From Streptomyces rimosus subsp. rimosus (GTDB lineage Bacteria; Actinomycetota; Actinomycetes; Streptomycetales; Streptomycetaceae), in assembly GCF_000720725.1 (NCBI RefSeq), contig NZ_JOCQ01000023.1:1-64000 (forward strand): 64,000 nt of DNA, written 5' to 3'. The position numbers and the translations under genes are program-made. Position 1 is the stretch's first letter, and the number at the start of each line of letters is the position of its first letter. Under the pieces are notes generated by a model. It had not been told where the DNA came from and ran no database searches. It saw only the letters and a list, made by a program, of their open reading frames with translations. Shown piece after piece: positions 52,230 to 61,800 of the stretch.

Positions 52230-55200
52230 GCGGTGGTCGCCTCCGAGTCGCGGAGACGGACGGGGCGGACGCTTCGGCTTCCGGGGACCGGCGGGGCGAC
52301 GGAGTGGCGGGGGTGTCCGGCCCCGGTTCGGGGTGCAGCCGGCCCAGGAGGTAGTGGGTGAGAGCGGAGGCCGTGGGGTGGGTCCACATGACCGTCGTGG
52401 GGATGTCCAGGGCCATCTCGCGTTGCAGGCGGTTGCGCAGGGCGATGGCCATGAGGGAGTCGAGGCCCAGCGTGACCAACGACGTGTCGGCGTCGAACCG
52501 GTCGGTTCCCACGCGCAGCACCGAGGCGATGTGTTCGACCACCCGGGGGATCAGGATCCCGTGCCGCTCCTGGGCGCTTCCGGCCGCCTTCAGCGATTCC
52601 AGCAGAGCGTTGCGGGAGCCGGATGCGTCGGTGTCCTCGGCCGGGGCGGCGAGGTCCGCGAAGAAGGCGAGGCGGCTGGTGGCGGGGTAGGACTCCAGCC
52701 ACTGTGCGAAGTCGGCGGGGGTGTAGGCGGTGCGGGCACGGTTGTGGGAGAGGATGCGTTCCAGGGCGGCGATGCCTTCCTCCGGCGCGATCATGGCGTA
52801 GCCACGCCGGGCCATTCCCGCGCCGCGGCCGACCTCTGCCCACGGCCCCCAGTTGACGCAGGTGGCGGGCAGTCCTTGGGCGCGGCGCCAGGAGGTGAAC
52901 TCGTCCAGCCAGGCGTTGGCCGCCGCGTAAGCGCCCTGCCCGGGGTTGCCCAGCAGGGAGGCCGCGGAGGAGAAGGTGACCCACCAGTCCAGGCCCTGGC
53001 CGCGGACGGCGTGGTGGAGGAGCCAGGCACCGGTCGCCTTGGGGCGCCAGACCTTCTCCAGCAGGTCGGGGGTGAGGTTGGCGACGGTGGCGTCCTCCAC
53101 GACGGCCGCGGCGTGCACAACGCCCCGCAGGGGGTGGCCGGTCGCCAGAGCGCCGCGCACCAGAGCATCGGCGGCTCCCGGTTCCGCGATGTCTCCGTTG
53201 ATGATTTCGACACGGGTGCCGGAGGACGCCGTGATCGCGTCGAGGGCGGTCCGGGCCGCCGCGGAGGGGGCGCCGCGGGAGGAGAGCACCACGGCTCCGG
53301 CGCCTCGTTCCGCCAGCCACCGGGCGACCAGGAGTCCGAGCCCGCCGAGCCCGCCGGTGATCAGGTAACTGCCGTCGGGCCGGACGACGGTGACGTCCCG
53401 GGGCCGCACCGGCAGGCGGTCGGTGCCGTCGGCGGGCCAGGTCAGGACGAGTTTGCCGATGTGCTGGGCGGAGGCCATGGTGTGGAAGGCGGCGGACGCC
53501 TCGGCCACGGGATGTTCCGTACGGGGCAGGAGCGGCAGCGTACCGTCGGCGAGCATGCCGGTCAGCTCGCGGAAGCCGGCGGCGAGCGTGTCCGCGCCCT
53601 CCAGCATCATCCGCAGGACATCGACACCGCAGAAGGTGACGTTGTGGCGGAAGGGCAGCAGGCCCAGGCGGGTGTTGGCGTAGATGTCCCGCTTGCCGAG
53701 TTCCACGAAGCGGCCCTGGTGCGCCAGCAGGTCCAGGCCCGCGGTCTGGGCAGGCCCGGTGAGGGAGTTGAGGACGACATCGACGCCGCGGCCCGCGGTC
53801 AGATCACGTACCTGGCCGGCGAAGTCCAGGGTCCGGGAGTCCAGTACGTGTGAGATGCCCAGCTCGCGCAGGAAGGCCCGCTTCTTGTCACTGCCGGCGG
53901 TGGCCAGGACTTCCGCGCCGCAGGCCCGTGCGAGGTGCACGGCGGCCAGCCCGGTGCCGCCGCTCGCCGAGTGGATCAGCACCCGCTCCCCCGGCCGCAG
54001 CCGGGCCAGGTGCCGCAGGGCGTACCAGGCGGTCAGGTAGGCGCAGGGCAGCGCGGCCGCCTCGCGGGTACTCACCCGGCCCGGGAGGCGCAGGACGCAG
54101 TCGGCGCGGACGGTCGCGAAGGAGGTCATGACGGCGCTCTCCGTGGCGTCCACGAACATCGCGGCCACCCGGTCCCCGGCCCGCACGTCCCGGACGCCCT
54201 CCCCGACGGCGGTGACGCGGCCCGCGCCGTCGAACGCGCAGGCGTCCGCCGTCTCCCCCTCGGTGCTGAAGTCCCGGTACACGCCCATGGCCTGGAGTAC
54301 GTTGATGAAGTTGACGCTGGTGGCGTCGAGCCGTACCTCGATCTCGCCCGGTCCGGGCCGTCGCCGGCGCTGGGCGACGCGTTCGAAGGAATCCAGATCG
54401 CCGACGCGGGCGAGGTGGAGGGCCACCCGGTCACGCCGCCGGTCGACGGTCCGGTCGCGGCGCTCCCGCTCGTCCAGCGGCGTGTTGCGCAGCCGGGCCA
54501 GGAGGCGCTTCCCGTGCCGGTAGGCGATCTCGTCCTGGTCATCGGGGCAGGTCAGCAGTTCGGCGGCCACCTGCCGTACCGGCGTCCGCGCATCGACGTC
54601 CAGGATGCCGGGGCGCAGTTCGGGATGCTCGTAGCTCAGGACCCGTACCAGTCCGCGCAAGCCCGCCTGGCCCACGTCCGGCCGGTCTTCTGGGGCCACG
54701 TGCTGAGCGGTGCGGGTGACCGTCCACAGCCGGGGCGCCGTCCCGCCGTCGGCGTACTTCGCCAGGCAGCGGGCCGTCGCCAGCAGGTGGGTGACCCGGT
54801 TCCGGGCCTGCTGGTCGGGGGACAGGCCGTCGGAGGCGGTGCCGGGTGCCGGAAGGTACACCACCGCCTGCGGTGTGTTCTTGCCGGAGCCGGTGGGGCC
54901 GGTGGGACCGAGCGGGTCTGGACCGTCCTCGCCGAAGTCGGCCGAGGCGGGCGTCAGGACCCGTACCGCGGCACCCTGTTCTTCCAACACCTCGCCGAGC
55001 GCGGCCGCATAGGCTTCCTGCCCGGCCTCCGTCACCAGCGTCCAGGCTCCGGTGGCCGCCTGCGGCGCGGGGCGTTCGCAGGGGTCCCAGACCGTCTGCA
55101 GCAGTCGGTTCGCGAAGCGCTCTTCCGGGCTCTCGGCGGGTACGTGGTGGAACTCCACCCCGGTGGCGTCCGCGACCACCTTGCCGTTGTCGTCCCAGAG

Positions 55201-58200
55201 CCGGAAGTCCGCCGTGTACCGGCTGCCGTCCGCCCGCGTGAGCGTCACCAGGCAGTATCCGCTGAGCGGGACCGGGCCGTACTGCCGCAGCGCGCCGATC
55301 CGCCGCGGCAGGATGCCGCCCGCGGGCACGGCGTCGGTGCGCAGGACGGCGGCGGCCACCGCTTGCAGGCAGCTGTCCAGTGCGACGGGGTGCCAGTGGA
55401 GCACCGGAGCGCCCGCCCGGCCTTCGTCGGGCACCTGAAGTCGCGCCAGGAGGCGATCGCCTTCGGGGTGCCGCGCGGACCGCTGCTCCGGCGCGTCGGC
55501 GTACAGGGCCCGCAGACCGAGGAAGGGCGGCCCGTGGTGGACGCCGCGTTCCTCGCGCATCTGCCGGTAGATCTCCGATGCCTCCACGAGATGGGGGAAC
55601 TGCTTGCGCAACTGCGCCGGGTCGCAGCCCACCGGGGCGCGCTCCCCTTCGGGGACCACGTGCAGGCTCGCCCGGGCGTGCTGGACGGCCGTACCGTCGG
55701 AGGCGGTGCTGACCACCCGCCAGCGGGCGCTGTCCGGGCCGGATGCCTCGGCGGTGGCGGTGACGCGGGTGCCGTCCGCGGCCGGCAGCAGCAGCCGCTG
55801 CAGATCGATACCGGTGACGCGGAGGCGTTCCGTACCGGTGCCGTACAGGTCGGCCGCGGCGGCGATGGCCATCTCGCACAGGGCGGCACCGGGCACCACG
55901 ACGACATCGTTGACGCGGTGTGCGGCCAGCCAGGGCAGCGTCGTGGGGGTGATCAGGGTCTGCCACAGGTGGCGGCCTTCGCCGTCCGGATCCGCCGTGC
56001 GGGGGCCGGTCAGCGGGTGCGAGGCGGCCGGTTGCCGCAGCGGAGACGGATCCACGATGTACCGCCTGCGCTCCCAAGTGGTGGGCGGGACGTCGGCCAG
56101 GGAGCCGGTCCTGTAGCGCTCGGCCCAGTCCAGCGGATGGCCGGCGCAGTGCAGGGCTGCCACGTGTGTGTGGAAGGCCAGCATGTCGTCGGTGTCGCGC
56201 AGCAGGGAGGGCAGGGCCGCCGCGCCGGTGTGTCCGTACTCCGCCAGCGTGGCCTGTACGGGCTGGAGCAGGACGGAGTGCGGGCCGATCTCCACGAACA
56301 GCCGGTGTCCGTCCTCGGCCGCGGCGCGTACCGCGTCGGCGAAGTGCACGACCCGGCGGAGGTTGTCCGACCAGTAGGCGGCGTCGAAGGCGACGGGTGC
56401 GCGCGGATCGTCGGAGACGGTGCTGTAGAAGGCCGCCGTCGGGGGCGTGCCGGTGACGCCGGTGAGCGCGTCGGCGAGGTCGGGCAGGATCGGGTCCATG
56501 TGGGCGGTGTGCGAGGCGACGTCCACTTCGACCACGCGGATGCCGACGCCGCGGGCGTCCCATTCCCGGGCGACCCGGCGGATGGCGTCGGCGTCTCCCC
56601 CGATGACGGTGTTGTGCGGCGACGCCACGACGGCGACGGTCACCCGGCGTACGTCCTGTTCCGCCAGGAGCTGTTCGACCTCCGCGCGCCCCAGGGCGAC
56701 CGAGGCCATCAGGCCCCGCCCCGCGGTCCGCAGGATCAGGCGCGAGCGGCGGCAGATGACCCGTGCCCCGTCCTGGACGCCCAGTCCCCCGGCGGCCACC
56801 GCGGCGGCCACTTCGCCCATGGAGTGTCCGATCACGGCCGCCGGTTCGACGCCGTGCGCACGCCACATCGCCGCCAGCCCCAACTGGATGGTGAAGATCA
56901 CCGGCTGGACCCGGTCGAAGCCGGTCACCACCTCGGGCCGGGACAGCGTCTCCCGTACGGAGAAGCCGGACTCGGCGCGGACCAGCGGTTCGAGTTCGTC
57001 GACCACCCGGGTGAACTCCGGGACGCGGTCCAGCAGTTGTCGGCACATCCCGGCCCACTGCGAACCGTGTCCCGAGAACACCCACACCACGCCCGGGCCG
57101 GGCTCCGGTACGGCCCGCCCGGTCGCCACCCCGGCGGGTGACGCGGTGCCGGACGCCAGCTCCTCCAGTCGTGCTGCGAGTTGGGCCCGGCCGACGGCGA
57201 CGATCCCGGCCCGCTCCCGTGCGTACGAGCGCCGTACGGCCAGGGTGTGCGCCACATCGCCGAGCGGCACGCGCGCGCCCTCTCCCCGCAGCCAGCGGGC
57301 CAGGCGTACGGCCGCGGACCGCAGGGCCACCGGTGTGCCCGCGGAGAGCGGGAACACGCGCGGCACGTCACCGTCTTCCCGGCGCTCCGGCGCGACGGAC
57401 GCACGCCGTCGGACGGCGCGGCGGCCGGCCGCGGGGGGCTGCTCAATGACGGCATGGGCGTTGGTCCCGCTGATGCCGAAGGACGAGACGGCGGCCAACC
57501 GCGCCACTCCCCGCACCGGCCACCCGGTGGTGGCGGTGGGGACGAACAGACGGGAGCCGCTGGGGTCGATCTGCGGGTTCCAGCGGCGGAAGTGGAGGCT
57601 GGCGGGGACCTGGCCGTACCGCAGGGAGGCGATGGCCTTGAGCAGCCCGGCCAGGCCCGAAACCGGTTCGGTGTGGCCGAGGTTGGTCTTCACCGAGCCC
57701 AGCGCGCACCGGCCGCGGCCCCTGCCGTACACCGCGGCCACCGCGGCGAACTCGATCGGGTCACCGACCGCCGTGCCCGGGCCGTGTCCCTCCACCATCC
57801 CGACGTCGCCGGCCGCGACGCCCGCGCGCTCCAGCGCCTGGCGGTAGAGCTCGATCTGGGCGGGCTCCGACGGAGCGCTGAGCCGGGTGCCGCGGCCGTT
57901 CTGGTTGACCGCCGTGCCGCGCAGCACCGCCAGCACCCGGTCACCGGCCCGTACGGCGTCCGCCAGACGCTTGAGGACCACCACCGCACAGCCCTCCCCG
58001 CGTACGTAGCCGTTGGCGGCGGCGTCGAAGGCGTGGCAGCGGCCGGTGGGAGAGAACACGCCCCAGAGCGCGGGGGCGGTGACGCCCTCCGGGCCGAGGG
58101 ACAGCATCGTGGCGCCTGCCAGGGCGATCTCCGTCTCTCCTGTGCGCAGGCTCTGGCAAGCGGTGTGCACCGCGACCAGACCCGACGCGCAGGCGCTTTC

Positions 58201-58734
58201 GACCACGACCGAGGGGCCCTTCAAATTCAGCATGAATCCCACACGGCCGGGGCCGATGCTGTCGAATCCGGTGTACATCGCATAGGCGTGGATCTCTTCC
58301 AGGGGCCGTTGCATCCGCAGCATGTAGTCCTTCTGGTACATCCCGAAGAACATGCCCGTCGGCGTGCCCGAGAGGCTTCGCACCGGAATACCGGCGTGTT
58401 CGACGGCCTCCCAGACCACTTCCCCGAGCATCCGGTGTTCGGGGTCCACCCAAGGCGCTTCCTGCGCGTTGATCCCGAAGAACTCCGGCTCGTAGGCATA
58501 GACGTCGTCATCCAGAAAACAGCCGTAGCGCAGCCGCTCCGACACCTCGGCCGGCAGCCCCATCAGCTCCTTCTGCTCCCACCGCTCGGCGGGCACCTCC
58601 CGCCTGGTGTCCCGGCGCGCCATGAGCAGCCGCCACAACGACGTCAGGGAATCGACCCGGCCCGGGAACCGGCAGGCCGCTCCGACGACCGCAACCGGTT
58701 CTTCCCGGTCCGCCGTGCCGTTTCGTGTACTCAT
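52117..58734 (-). CDS. MAS-like reducing type I PKS, KS-AT-DH-ER-KR-ACP
   Basis: 2205 residues. KS has Cys182 in ESACASGL. AT has Ser638 in GHSMG and VASH (His742), which predicts methylmalonyl-CoA. DH has His939, but the usual HxxxGxxxxP reads HRVNDVVVVP (Gly to Asp), and Asp1120 in LDSCLQ. ER has HSASGGTGLAAVH at 1588, KR TGGLGGLG near 1793 with Tyr1936, and ACP Ser2093 in GLDSL. No methyltransferase and no thioesterase. The layout equals mycobacterial mycocerosic/phthioceranic acid synthases, which iteratively make methyl-branched chains. After the ACP, an Arg/Pro-rich tail of about 85 residues runs into the flavoprotein gene. ATG 58734 has GGAGAG. It is followed by the flavoprotein and preceded by the ABC1 gene on the same strand. 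Confidence 0.93.
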   Translation of the reverse strand: MSTRNGTADREEPVAVVGAACRFPGRVDSLTSLWRLLMARRDTRREVPAERWEQKELMGLPAEVSERLRYGCFLDDDVYAYEPEFFGINAQEAPWVDPEHRMLGEVVWEAVEHAGIPVRSLSGTPTGMFFGMYQKDYMLRMQRPLEEIHAYAMYTGFDSIGPGRVGFMLNLKGPSVVVESACASGLVAVHTACQSLRTGETEIALAGATMLSLGPEGVTAPALWGVFSPTGRCHAFDAAANGYVRGEGCAVVVLKRLADAVRAGDRVLAVLRGTAVNQNGRGTRLSAPSEPAQIELYRQALERAGVAAGDVGMVEGHGPGTAVGDPIEFAAVAAVYGRGRGRCALGSVKTNLGHTEPVSGLAGLLKAIASLRYGQVPASLHFRRWNPQIDPSGSRLFVPTATTGWPVRGVARLAAVSSFGISGTNAHAVIEQPPAAGRRAVRRRASVAPERREDGDVPRVFPLSAGTPVALRSAAVRLARWLRGEGARVPLGDVAHTLAVRRSYARERAGIVAVGRAQLAARLEELASGTASPAGVATGRAVPEPGPGVVWVFSGHGSQWAGMCRQLLDRVPEFTRVVDELEPLVRAESGFSVRETLSRPEVVTGFDRVQPVIFTIQLGLAAMWRAHGVEPAAVIGHSMGEVAAAVAAGGLGVQDGARVICRRSRLILRTAGRGLMASVALGRAEVEQLLAEQDVRRVTVAVVASPHNTVIGGDADAIRRVAREWDARGVGIRVVEVDVASHTAHMDPILPDLADALTGVTGTPPTAAFYSTVSDDPRAPVAFDAAYWSDNLRRVVHFADAVRAAAEDGHRLFVEIGPHSVLLQPVQATLAEYGHTGAAALPSLLRDTDDMLAFHTHVAALHCAGHPLDWAERYRTGSLADVPPTTWERRRYIVDPSPLRQPAASHPLTGPRTADPDGEGRHLWQTLITPTTLPWLAAHRVNDVVVVPGAALCEMAIAAAADLYGTGTERLRVTGIDLQRLLLPAADGTRVTATAEASGPDSARWRVVSTASDGTAVQHARASLHVVPEGERAPVGCDPAQLRKQFPHLVEASEIYRQMREERGVHHGPPFLGLRALYADAPEQRSARHPEGDRLLARLQVPDEGRAGAPVLHWHPVALDSCLQAVAAAVLRTDAVPAGGILPRRIGALRQYGPVPLSGYCLVTLTRADGSRYTADFRLWDDNGKVVADATGVEFHHVPAESPEERFANRLLQTVWDPCERPAPQAATGAWTLVTEAGQEAYAAALGEVLEEQGAAVRVLTPASADFGEDGPDPLGPTGPTGSGKNTPQAVVYLPAPGTASDGLSPDQQARNRVTHLLATARCLAKYADGGTAPRLWTVTRTAQHVAPEDRPDVGQAGLRGLVRVLSYEHPELRPGILDVDARTPVRQVAAELLTCPDDQDEIAYRHGKRLLARLRNTPLDERERRDRTVDRRRDRVALHLARVGDLDSFERVAQRRRRPGPGEIEVRLDATSVNFINVLQAMGVYRDFSTEGETADACAFDGAGRVTAVGEGVRDVRAGDRVAAMFVDATESAVMTSFATVRADCVLRLPGRVSTREAAALPCAYLTAWYALRHLARLRPGERVLIHSASGGTGLAAVHLARACGAEVLATAGSDKKRAFLRELGISHVLDSRTLDFAGQVRDLTAGRGVDVVLNSLTGPAQTAGLDLLAHQGRFVELGKRDIYANTRLGLLPFRHNVTFCGVDVLRMMLEGADTLAAGFRELTGMLADGTLPLLPRTEHPVAEASAAFHTMASAQHIGKLVLTWPADGTDRLPVRPRDVTVVRPDGSYLITGGLGGLGLLVARWLAERGAGAVVLSSRGAPSAAARTALDAITASSGTRVEIINGDIAEPGAADALVRGALATGHPLRGVVHAAAVVEDATVANLTPDLLEKVWRPKATGAWLLHHAVRGQGLDWWVTFSSAASLLGNPGQGAYAAANAWLDEFTSWRRAQGLPATCVNWGPWAEVGRGAGMARRGYAMIAPEEGIAALERILSHNRARTAYTPADFAQWLESYPATSRLAFFADLAAPAEDTDASGSRNALLESLKAAGSAQERHGILIPRVVEHIASVLRVGTDRFDADTSLVTLGLDSLMAIALRNRLQREMALDIPTTVMWTHPTASALTHYLLGRLHPEPGPDTPATPSPRRSPEAEASAPSVSATRRRPPHVSPLRPLPHHQNPGRDRRRRRTGRRHRGPCGRRARL

Positions 58735-58879
58735 GCGACACTCTCCTTCCTTTGCTCCGAGACATTCACGGAGGCGATCGGACCGTTGTCCGCCGCATTT
58801 CCGGGTCCCGCACGTATCCTCCATCGCGCCGTACGGCCGCGGTCGTCCGATCGATTTCCGGCCCGGGGCCGGAACTCTT

Positions 58880-60292
58880 TCAGTTGCCCGTGCCGAGAGT
58901 GAGCGGGCGGCCGCGGAGCAGACTGTGCATCCGCTCGGCCATCGACCCGATGTCCAGCATCATTTCCAGCGCGGTACGGGCCACCTGCTCCTCGGAGACG
59001 ACCTCCGCCGCCAGGGAGAACATGACATTGCGCATCTCGTCCTTGAACACCTCGACCAGGGAGAGTTCCGGCGCCAGAAAACGCACCGAGCCCTCGACAT
59101 TCGCGAACGCCTTGCCGAGGACGGCGACCGCCGGACTCGTCTTGATGCCGCGCCGGGTGGAACAGGTCAGTACGCGGGTGAGTGTCACCCCGAAACTCAG
59201 CTCCTCCAGGGACGCACCGGCGACCTGCGGCACCAGGAGGGCCATGTCGGAGGCGAAGGCGTCGGGCTTCGCCCAGGATGTCGCGCGCCCCATCTCCATC
59301 CACGCCCGGGCCAGCCCGTGCCCGTCGCTCTGGGCCAGGGCCAGGAGAACGAGCACGAGCAGCATGCCGGTGCGCCGGTCCGTGCGTCCCACCATGCCCC
59401 AGTCGATCAGGGTGGCCTTCTCGCCGGGCGCGACGAACACATTGCCCGGGTGGAGGTCGGCGTGGAAGAACCGGTCGGTGAAGAAGCCGCGGAAGATGAA
59501 CGTCAGCAGGTCACGTCCGATCGCCAGCCGCTCCCGCGGATCGAAGGCGTCACGCTTCGCGTACCGGATGGACCGGCCCGGGGCCAGGCTCTGCACCAGG
59601 ACGCGCGGGGTGGCCAGCAGCACCTCCGGTACCGCGAGGTGGTCGAAGGGGGCGATGAGCCGGGCGGCCCGGCGCATGTTGCGCGCCTCGTTGACGAAGT
59701 CCAGCTCGGGGCGCATCGATTCGAAGAGCACATCGAGCATGGCCTCGATGTCGATCACTTCGGTGAAGCGGGGAGTGAGTCGGCCGGTGCGCCGGGCGGC
59801 CTTCCGCAGGAACGCCATGTCCTGGATCACCGTGTCGCGCACGCCCGGCCGCTGGATCTTGACCACGGCGGGCCGCCCGTCCGCGCGCGTGATCCGGTAC
59901 ACCTGCGCCAGGGAGGCGGCGCCCAGGGGTTTCTCGGTGTCGATGTCGCCCAACTTCCGGGGCCAGGTGGCGCCGAGTTCCGCCCGGAGCACCGGCTCCA
60001 GCGCGGAGAAGGGCAGTACCGACGCGCTGTCGTGCAGCTTCTCCAGTTCTGCGATCACATAGTCCGGGACGATGTCGGGGCGGGTGGACAGCATCTGCCC
60101 GACCTTGATGTAGAACGGGCCGAGCTGCTCGAAGGCCCGGCGGATGCTCCGGGCCCGCTCCGCCTCGCGCCGCGCACGCTCGTCACCGGACCGGGCCCCC
60201 GCACCACGGCGGACACGGAAGGCCCGGGACGCCTCTTCGAGCGCCAGCTGCTTGAAAACCTGCGCAACGAGGCCAAGGCGGCCACCACTCAT
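58880..60292 (-). CDS. ABC1/UbiB-family atypical kinase-like protein
   Basis: 470 residues. Family hallmarks: KxGQ (FYIKVGQMLSTRPD, Lys63-Gln66), Ala-rich nucleotide loop LGAASLAQVYR in place of a Gly-rich loop, VVKIQRPGV, PELDFVNEA, catalytic HADLHPGN and metal-binding LIDWG. UbiB/COQ8 proteins are ATPases that help handle membrane lipids such as quinone precursors. No C-terminal membrane pair is evident. In this operon it may extract or present the long-chain polyketide lipid to cytosolic enzymes. Confidence 0.9.
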   Translation of the reverse strand: MSGGRLGLVAQVFKQLALEEASRAFRVRRGAGARSGDERARREAERARSIRRAFEQLGPFYIKVGQMLSTRPDIVPDYVIAELEKLHDSASVLPFSALEPVLRAELGATWPRKLGDIDTEKPLGAASLAQVYRITRADGRPAVVKIQRPGVRDTVIQDMAFLRKAARRTGRLTPRFTEVIDIEAMLDVLFESMRPELDFVNEARNMRRAARLIAPFDHLAVPEVLLATPRVLVQSLAPGRSIRYAKRDAFDPRERLAIGRDLLTFIFRGFFTDRFFHADLHPGNVFVAPGEKATLIDWGMVGRTDRRTGMLLVLVLLALAQSDGHGLARAWMEMGRATSWAKPDAFASDMALLVPQVAGASLEELSFGVTLTRVLTCSTRRGIKTSPAVAVLGKAFANVEGSVRFLAPELSLVEVFKDEMRNVMFSLAAEVVSEEQVARTALEMMLDIGSMAERMHSLLRGRPLTLGTGN

Positions 60293-60354
60293 GAGGGAAC
60301 CGCCTCGCCGGTGAAACAGGAGAACAGCAGCGGACCGCCGAGGAACCGGAACGG

Positions 60355-60957
60355 TCAGGCACGCGGCGACGCACCGGAATCGGTGGCCTCCCGAGCTGTC
60401 GACGCGTCCCGCAAAGTTCCCACCAGGGCGGAGAGTTCGGACGTGAGTGTCCGCATCGTCTTCGCCACGTCCTCCTGACCGGCCGGCGCGCCGCCCCGCC
60501 GGGGCCGGCGCGACTCTTCGGCCGCCGGTCGGTGGTACGGCCCTTCCTCGTCGTCGTGGTCGCCGTAGCGCGGCCGTCGGCCGTGCTCGCGCGGGCGCCA
60601 GTGTTCGTCGTCCCGGTCGCGGTCCCGGCGTCGGCCGGAGTCCTCACGGTGCCGCCAATGGTCGTCCTCGCGGTCCCGCCGACGAGCGCCGTCCTCGCGA
60701 TGCCGCCAGCCGTCGTCGTCCCGGTCCCGCCGGCGACCGCCGTCCTCACGGTGCCGCCAGCCGTCGTCGTCCCGGTCCCGCCGGCGGCCGTCGTCCTCAC
60801 GGTGCCGCCATCCCTGGTCCCTGTGCCGCCGTCCCAGGTCGTCTTGCCCGTGCCAGCCGCGCCCGTCGTAGTCGATGATGTCGTCGAACGCCACCTTCAC
60901 ATCGTCCGTGATGCCACCGACCAGATCCCTGAAGGTGTCACTGATGCTTTTGCCCAT
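60355..60957 (-). CDS. Arg/Asp tandem-repeat protein
   Basis: 200 residues. The first 34 form an ordinary start (MGKSISDTFRDLVGGITDD, VKVAFDDIIDY). Residues 49-137 are five tandem repeats of about 17 residues, consensus GWRHRED-GRRRDRDDD, an almost pure mixed-charge Arg/Asp sequence with one Trp per repeat. A helical tail (DVAKTMRTLTSELSALVGTLRDA) follows. I do not recognise a family. Such mixed-charge repeats are usually disordered and may form condensates or bind charged partners. The ATG at 60957 has AAAGGCGG upstream; an ATG 18 bases earlier is possible. It sits between ABC1 and PLAT genes with gaps of about 60 and 50 bases. Confidence 0.8.
   Translation of the reverse strand: MGKSISDTFRDLVGGITDDVKVAFDDIIDYDGRGWHGQDDLGRRHRDQGWRHREDDGRRRDRDDDGWRHREDGGRRRDRDDDGWRHREDGARRRDREDDHWRHREDSGRRRDRDRDDEHWRPREHGRRPRYGDHDDEEGPYHRPAAEESRRPRRGGAPAGQEDVAKTMRTLTSELSALVGTLRDASTAREATDSGASPRA
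60547..60813 (-). repeat. About five tandem 51-bp coding repeats
   Basis: DNA encoding residues 49-137 of the Arg/Asp protein. The first three units are each 17 codons (51 bases), the last two about 19. The first three are nearly identical, suggesting recent expansion and likely copy-number variation between strains. Confidence 0.85.
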
Positions 60958-61008
60958 GCGTGAGCCGCCTTTCATCGATATAGGTGATCGACCGGTCCGA
61001 CACCACGT

Positions 61009-61443
61009 CTACCGTTCGCGTTCGAGACGAAGCACGGTCCCATGGCGAATGCCGAGCCAAAGGGAGTGGTCGTCACCCCGGCCGTCCAGAAGGCAGCGAC
61101 CGTAACGGTCGACGGAATCGTCGGAGCACACCCGGACCCAGACATTCTCCAACAGCCATGAGTCGCTGCCCACTTGCGCGGCCAGCCGGACATACACCGG
61201 ATGCCGGTCGGTGTCGTCGAACGTCAGCCGCGGGGAACGCGGATCATTGGTGGACGCGTGGGTGACAGAGCTACCACGCCCCAGCGTGAAGAAGTTCCTG
61301 TCCCCCCGCCGGAAGTCGTCCTCGTCGACGTTGTCGAGCACGAACTCCCGTCCGCCGAGCCCCAGATAGACCAGGGCGTCGGTACCCGCGTCCGGTTCGC
61401 CCCCCGTCAGGATCTCCACCTCGATACTTTCGATGTCGGCCAT
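61009..61443 (-). CDS. PLAT/LH2-like domain protein
   Basis: 144 residues, apparently a single beta-sandwich. The start (SIEVEILTGGEPDAGTDALV, YLGLGGREFVLDN) followed by DFRRGDRNFFTLG fits the PLAT/LH2 consensus of lipoxygenases and lipases, which bind lipid or membrane, often with Ca2+. No signal peptide. The ATG at 61443 has GGAGGGG. It lies in the lipid-type operon between the type III PKS and the Arg/Asp-repeat gene, so it may bind the lipid product. A stand-alone PLAT in a PKS operon is unusual. Confidence 0.7.
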   Translation of the reverse strand: MADIESIEVEILTGGEPDAGTDALVYLGLGGREFVLDNVDEDDFRRGDRNFFTLGRGSSVTHASTNDPRSPRLTFDDTDRHPVYVRLAAQVGSDSWLLENVWVRVCSDDSVDRYGRCLLDGRGDDHSLWLGIRHGTVLRLERER

Positions 61444-61800
61444 CTCTCTCCCCTCCTTCGGCCGGGGCCGCAGTCGACCTGCGAACGACTTCCGGCCTTC
61501 ACTCCGACAGCAAATCCAGCATCCCCCGCCTCCACCCACAAGTCATCACCCACTAGGTGCTACCTTTGACGCCACGCGGTGAATTCATTAAACATATCGA
61601 GGGATGGGCACGAAATAGCATCGGAGAATATCCGCCGCACCACACCCACGTTGCAGCTCGCACCCGTCCTCGCCATGGCCGCCTGGTGCGCCCGGTAATC
61701 GATACATCGATATCTTCGGCCGCGGGCCGGCCAGGCCGGTCGAATCCTGGGCATCACGTCCGAAGCGCCGCCGAAAACTGCCGGTATCCGGCCAGGCCTG
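61444..61800. other. Gap between type III PKS and PLAT genes
   Basis: 357 bases with unusually low GC at 61555-61720. It includes ATCGATA repeated at 61698-61704 and ATCGATAT at 61706-61713. No gene is supported. The drop in GC and the length suggest a separate promoter for the PLAT-repeat-ABC1-PKS transcript. Confidence 0.5.

Noticed and set aside
31665..58734. Nonribosomal peptide synthetase modules
   Set aside because: No condensation or adenylation motifs occur; the large genes are both PKSs, and the peptide-forming enzyme is the small CDPS.
60532..60963. Plus-strand open frame rich in Val/Pro repeats
   Set aside because: It is the antisense reading of the Arg/Asp repeat gene; no ribosome site, and the minus-strand frame has the better start and operon context.
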